Source: Caballeronia udeis (GTDB lineage Bacteria > Pseudomonadota > Gammaproteobacteria > Burkholderiales > Burkholderiaceae). From it: a stretch of 64,000 nucleotides of DNA. Location of the stretch: assembly GCF_001544555.2 (NCBI RefSeq), contig NZ_FCOK02000024.1, forward strand, positions 1 through 64,000. Direction: 5' to 3'. The notes beneath the pieces were generated by a model. The model did not search any database. It was not told the origin of the DNA and worked only from the letters and a program-made list of their open reading frames with translations. Positions 61,780 through 64,000 of the stretch are shown here, in pieces. Numbering within the stretch: position 1 is the first letter of the stretch; every line of letters begins with the position of its first letter. The position numbers were made by a program, and so were the translations under genes.

Positions 61780-62537
61780 TCAAGGGCCTCGGAGCGAGCA
61801 TGGGTGAAGGGCAGGCGCTGCCAGAGCGTGAACGGCGCAGCCGGGCGCGGCTGGACAAAAAGCGCCGCGCCGTGGAAGGGCAGAGGTCCAAGCGCAGCAG
61901 CGCGGGCTTGCCACAGCGAGACAATGGCCGCGCGCGCCGAAGCTGAATCGAGTGCGTCGGATAGCGTCATGTGGAAGCGGAATTCATCGAGCACATACGG
62001 GTAGCCCCATTCATGCAACAGGGTTTGCTGCCGTTCGCTCAAGCCGGATGCAAGGCGCCGCTCGGCGTCCTCCGCCGAAGGACGTGCGCGCAGCGAGGCA
62101 AGCGCATGCAAAGCGCTTGCGGCGATCCGGCGGATTGCTTCGTCGTCATCCGGCTCTCCGGCTCGCAAGGCGACGAAGCGGCCCATCTCGACGGCGGACA
62201 GGGGCGCATCGAACGGAGCGATGTGACTCGCCCATTCGCGAGCTACGGACAAGACCTGCTGCGGCGTAACCCCTTCGGCTGTATGGAAAGGCGCGACGAG
62301 CGTTCCGTGCCAGCCATACCGGCGCGGGGATCCGGTGAGCGCCGCAACGGTCTGTCCGAGCGCGGCAATGGCTGGCTCCAAAGGTGCTTCGATCAGGCGT
62401 CCGGTCTCGGCATCGCGCCCCAGCCATTCGGAGCCCGCGCGCCACCATGCGGAAGAGGCGGACGGTGCATAGTAAAGCGCGATGCGCGCATCGGGTGTCC
62501 AGTCATTTGGCACGGCGTCGTTGGTCTCGCCACTCAT
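61776..62537 (-). CDS. DUF1045 phosphonate-metabolism protein (2H-phosphoesterase-like)
   Basis: A 253-aa protein of the DUF1045 family, recurrent in C-P lyase loci. It has two HxT-type motifs, YGWHGTLVAPF (about residue 76) and FRFHMTLSD (about 188), the pattern of 2H phosphoesterases, so it may hydrolyse a cyclic or phosphodiester intermediate; no reaction is proven for this protein. It overlaps phnF and phnN by 4 bp each (ATGA). The family role in ribosyl cyclic phosphate handling is inferred from the neighbourhood. Confidence 0.88.
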   Translation of the reverse strand: MSGETNDAVPNDWTPDARIALYYAPSASSAWWRAGSEWLGRDAETGRLIEAPLEPAIAALGQTVAALTGSPRRYGWHGTLVAPFHTAEGVTPQQVLSVAREWASHIAPFDAPLSAVEMGRFVALRAGEPDDDEAIRRIAASALHALASLRARPSAEDAERRLASGLSERQQTLLHEWGYPYVLDEFRFHMTLSDALDSASARAAIVSLWQARAAALGPLPFHGAALFVQPRPAAPFTLWQRLPFTHARSEALE

Positions 62538-63292
62538 ACGCCGTCCTCGACCAGCAACTGCACGCGGTCGGCGGCGAAGTGGGTAATGCCATATTTAACC
62601 GGCACGCCGGCTTCGTCGACATCCACGCTTTCAACCCACATTACCGGTTGGGCGCGATTGATCTGCAAGCGCCGGGCGACTTCCGAGCTTGGCAGGACGC
62701 AGCCGATACGGCTCCATTTGCGGGTGTAGTCGACTACGCCGAATTCCGCCAGCGCCGCGCTGACGCCTTGCACGCCCGCGAGCACGCCGGGCAAGTCGGT
62801 GAAACGCATGGCGGGAAACCAGCTGCGTGCATAGGTCAGCGGTACATCGTCGGAATCATGCCGTGTCTCGATCTCGTACACGAACGTCCCTGCGCGAATG
62901 GAGAGCGCTTTCGCGGTGACCGGGTCGGCCTTCACCTTCTCGCTGGAGAGGACCACCCCCACGGATGCCTGGTTGTTGCGCCTCAGGTTTTCAGTAAAGC
63001 GCGTGCGACGCCCGATCTGATAGTCGATCGCACCCGGTTGCACGAATGTGCCGCGGCCCTGTTCGACGCTCACCAGCCCCGTGGCGGCCAGCCGCAACAT
63101 GGCCCGGCGTACCGTATGCCGGTTGACGTCGAAACGCCGGGCGAGTTCGGCCTCGCTGGGCAGGCGGCCATCTTCGCCGAAGCTCTTCGCCGTGATTTCC
63201 GCCGAGAGAATCTGTTCGATCTGACGCCATACCGCGACGCCCGCACCGCGTTCCACGGCCAGGCCCGGCGTGCCAGTTTCGTTAGATGTCAT
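62534..63292 (-). CDS. phnF: GntR-family phosphonate regulator PhnF
   Basis: A 252-aa GntR/HutC-type regulator. The winged helix-turn-helix (WRQIEQILSAEI then LPSEAELARRFDVNRHTVRRAMLRLAATGLVSVEQGRGTFV) is followed by a UTRA ligand-binding domain (about 100-245). ATG 63292 is chosen because the upstream 37 residues are not family-like. It is divergent from phnG across about 220 bp with a CGTCTAGACG palindrome. It should repress both directions until a phosphonate or phosphate-related signal appears. Confidence 0.92.
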   Translation of the reverse strand: MTSNETGTPGLAVERGAGVAVWRQIEQILSAEITAKSFGEDGRLPSEAELARRFDVNRHTVRRAMLRLAATGLVSVEQGRGTFVQPGAIDYQIGRRTRFTENLRRNNQASVGVVLSSEKVKADPVTAKALSIRAGTFVYEIETRHDSDDVPLTYARSWFPAMRFTDLPGVLAGVQGVSAALAEFGVVDYTRKWSRIGCVLPSSEVARRLQINRAQPVMWVESVDVDEAGVPVKYGITHFAADRVQLLVEDGV

Positions 63293-63403
63293 GTCGCTGT
63301 CATTCCTGTCGGTTTGAATATCGTTTTCGGCATTGTAGTGCGCCGCCGATGGCGAAAATGTGAAAGCAGGGCGCCTGGGAAGAATATTTATCCGGTTGCA
63401 CAA

Positions 63404-63414
63404 ACGTCTAGACG
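63404..63414. promoter_or_regulatory. Candidate PhnF operator between phnF and phnG
   Basis: CGTCTAGACG (63405-63414) is a perfect 10-bp palindrome, and the 9-mer ACGTCTAGA recurs in reverse upstream of phnC. It lies about 100 bp before phnG and about 110 bp before phnF. Confidence 0.6.
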
Positions 63415-63512
63415 ACCGGATGACTATTCTAGTACCGTTCAGGCTGGACAGGACGACGAAATCACGGACGCGGCTTGGGCCTCAAGCGCGCCCTTATTAA
63501 CGAGGAAAGACC

Positions 63513-64000
63513 ATGAGTACATCTGAGCCGACGCCTGCGCCACCCGGCCTCGCGACGCGGCGGGAGTGGCTGGCCATCCTGGCGCGCACGCCGCGGGCGT
63601 GCATGAAGGACGCACTTGATACGGCACTGGAAGGCACGCCGCCGCCCGAATTCGACTGGCTGCGCGCACCGGATATCGGTCTTGCAATGGTGCGCGGACG
63701 GGTTGGCGGCAGCGGGGATGCGTTCAACCTGGGTGAAGTGACCGTGACGCGTGCGACGCTGCGCTTGCGGGTTCGCGAGGGACGCGCCGCGGTGGGTATT
63801 GCCGTTCACATGGGACGGGACAAGGAGCGGGCGACGCTTGCCGCGCTCGCCGACGCATTGCTGCAGACGCCTGCTTTCGAAGCCCGGATGCATGAGCATT
63901 TGCTGGCGCCGCTCGCTGCGCGCATTGCGCAAAGGCGGGAGCAAAAGCGGGCCCGGGCTGCGGGTACGAAGGTGGAATTCTTTACGATGGTAAGGGGCGA
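63513..64000 (+). CDS. phnG: C-P lyase subunit PhnG (3' end beyond the window)
   Basis: An open frame of 162 codons with no stop before the window edge. The start ATG at 63513 follows CGAGGAAAGACC. The protein begins MSTSEPTPAPPGLATRREWLAILA and reaches VEFFTMVRG, the usual end of PhnG, so only a few codons are missing. PhnG is part of the PhnGHIJ complex that forms the ribosyl phosphonate triphosphate and cleaves the carbon-phosphorus bond. The rest of the operon (phnH onward) should lie downstream. It is divergent from phnF and controlled through the shared operator region. Confidence 0.93.
   Translation, partial: MSTSEPTPAPPGLATRREWLAILARTPRACMKDALDTALEGTPPPEFDWLRAPDIGLAMVRGRVGGSGDAFNLGEVTVTRATLRLRVREGRAAVGIAVHMGRDKERATLAALADALLQTPAFEARMHEHLLAPLAARIAQRREQKRARAAGTKVEFFTMVRG

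Overview
The window is high-GC, densely coded DNA from a Burkholderiaceae-type betaproteobacterium, most like Paraburkholderia or Caballeronia. This is inferred from gene content: a bcsD-bcsP-bcsQABZC cellulose locus, a hopanoid hpnIJKL set, a C-P lyase locus led by phnG, uronate dehydrogenase, ECF42 with DGPF-domain partners, and Tar-like chemoreceptors. No tRNA, rRNA, CRISPR array, prophage or insertion sequence was recognised.

Layout. 1-2.1 kb: the tail of an unidentified gene with its terminator, then an NmrA-type protein and an SDR that lacks the usual YxxxK motif. 2.2-15.5 kb (minus): a seven-gene cellulose operon, bcsD-bcsP-bcsQ-bcsA-bcsB-bcsZ-bcsC. The genes overlap or nearly touch, except for a 195-bp gap between bcsD and bcsP. 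BcsC carries a long Gln/Tyr/Pro-rich insert with a 14-Gln run. 15.5-18.4 kb: a long non-coding stretch, an AraC regulator and a YqaA-type membrane protein. 18.6-21.3 kb: two DGPF/YciI proteins, a VOC protein and an ECF42 sigma factor. 21.4-25.8 kb: the helicase Lhr. 26.3-30.2 kb: an AraC regulator, an unknown membrane protein, a VOC protein and an AT-rich vapBC module whose antitoxin 5' end is frameshifted.

30.4-37.2 kb: a sugar module made of a GH1 glucosidase, a binding protein, two permeases, an ATPase and a LacI regulator, with two adjacent palindromic operators before the glucosidase. 37.2-43.8 kb: a hexuronate/aldarate module made of a GntR regulator, uronate dehydrogenase, a polar-amino-acid-type ABC transporter, and convergent garL-garR. 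Udh makes aldarate; GarL cleaves ketodeoxyglucarate to pyruvate and tartronate semialdehyde; GarR reduces the latter. The dehydratase step is not here. 44-52.8 kb: a LysR regulator divergent from an EamA exporter, two chemoreceptors flanking a BluB-like protein, and a GGDEF-EAL protein that could affect the c-di-GMP pool read by BcsA.

53.1-57.7 kb (minus): hpnI-hpnJ-hpnK-hpnL for hopanoid side-chain modification. 58.4-64 kb: phosphonate genes phnCDE (plus), a convergent phnF-DUF1045-phnN operon (minus), and divergent phnG running off the window edge. A shared 9-bp motif lies upstream of both phnC and phnF/phnG and is a candidate PhnF site.

Starts were refined by eye from ribosome-binding sites and overlaps. 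Functional calls rest on recognised motifs and family resemblance; no search was run.
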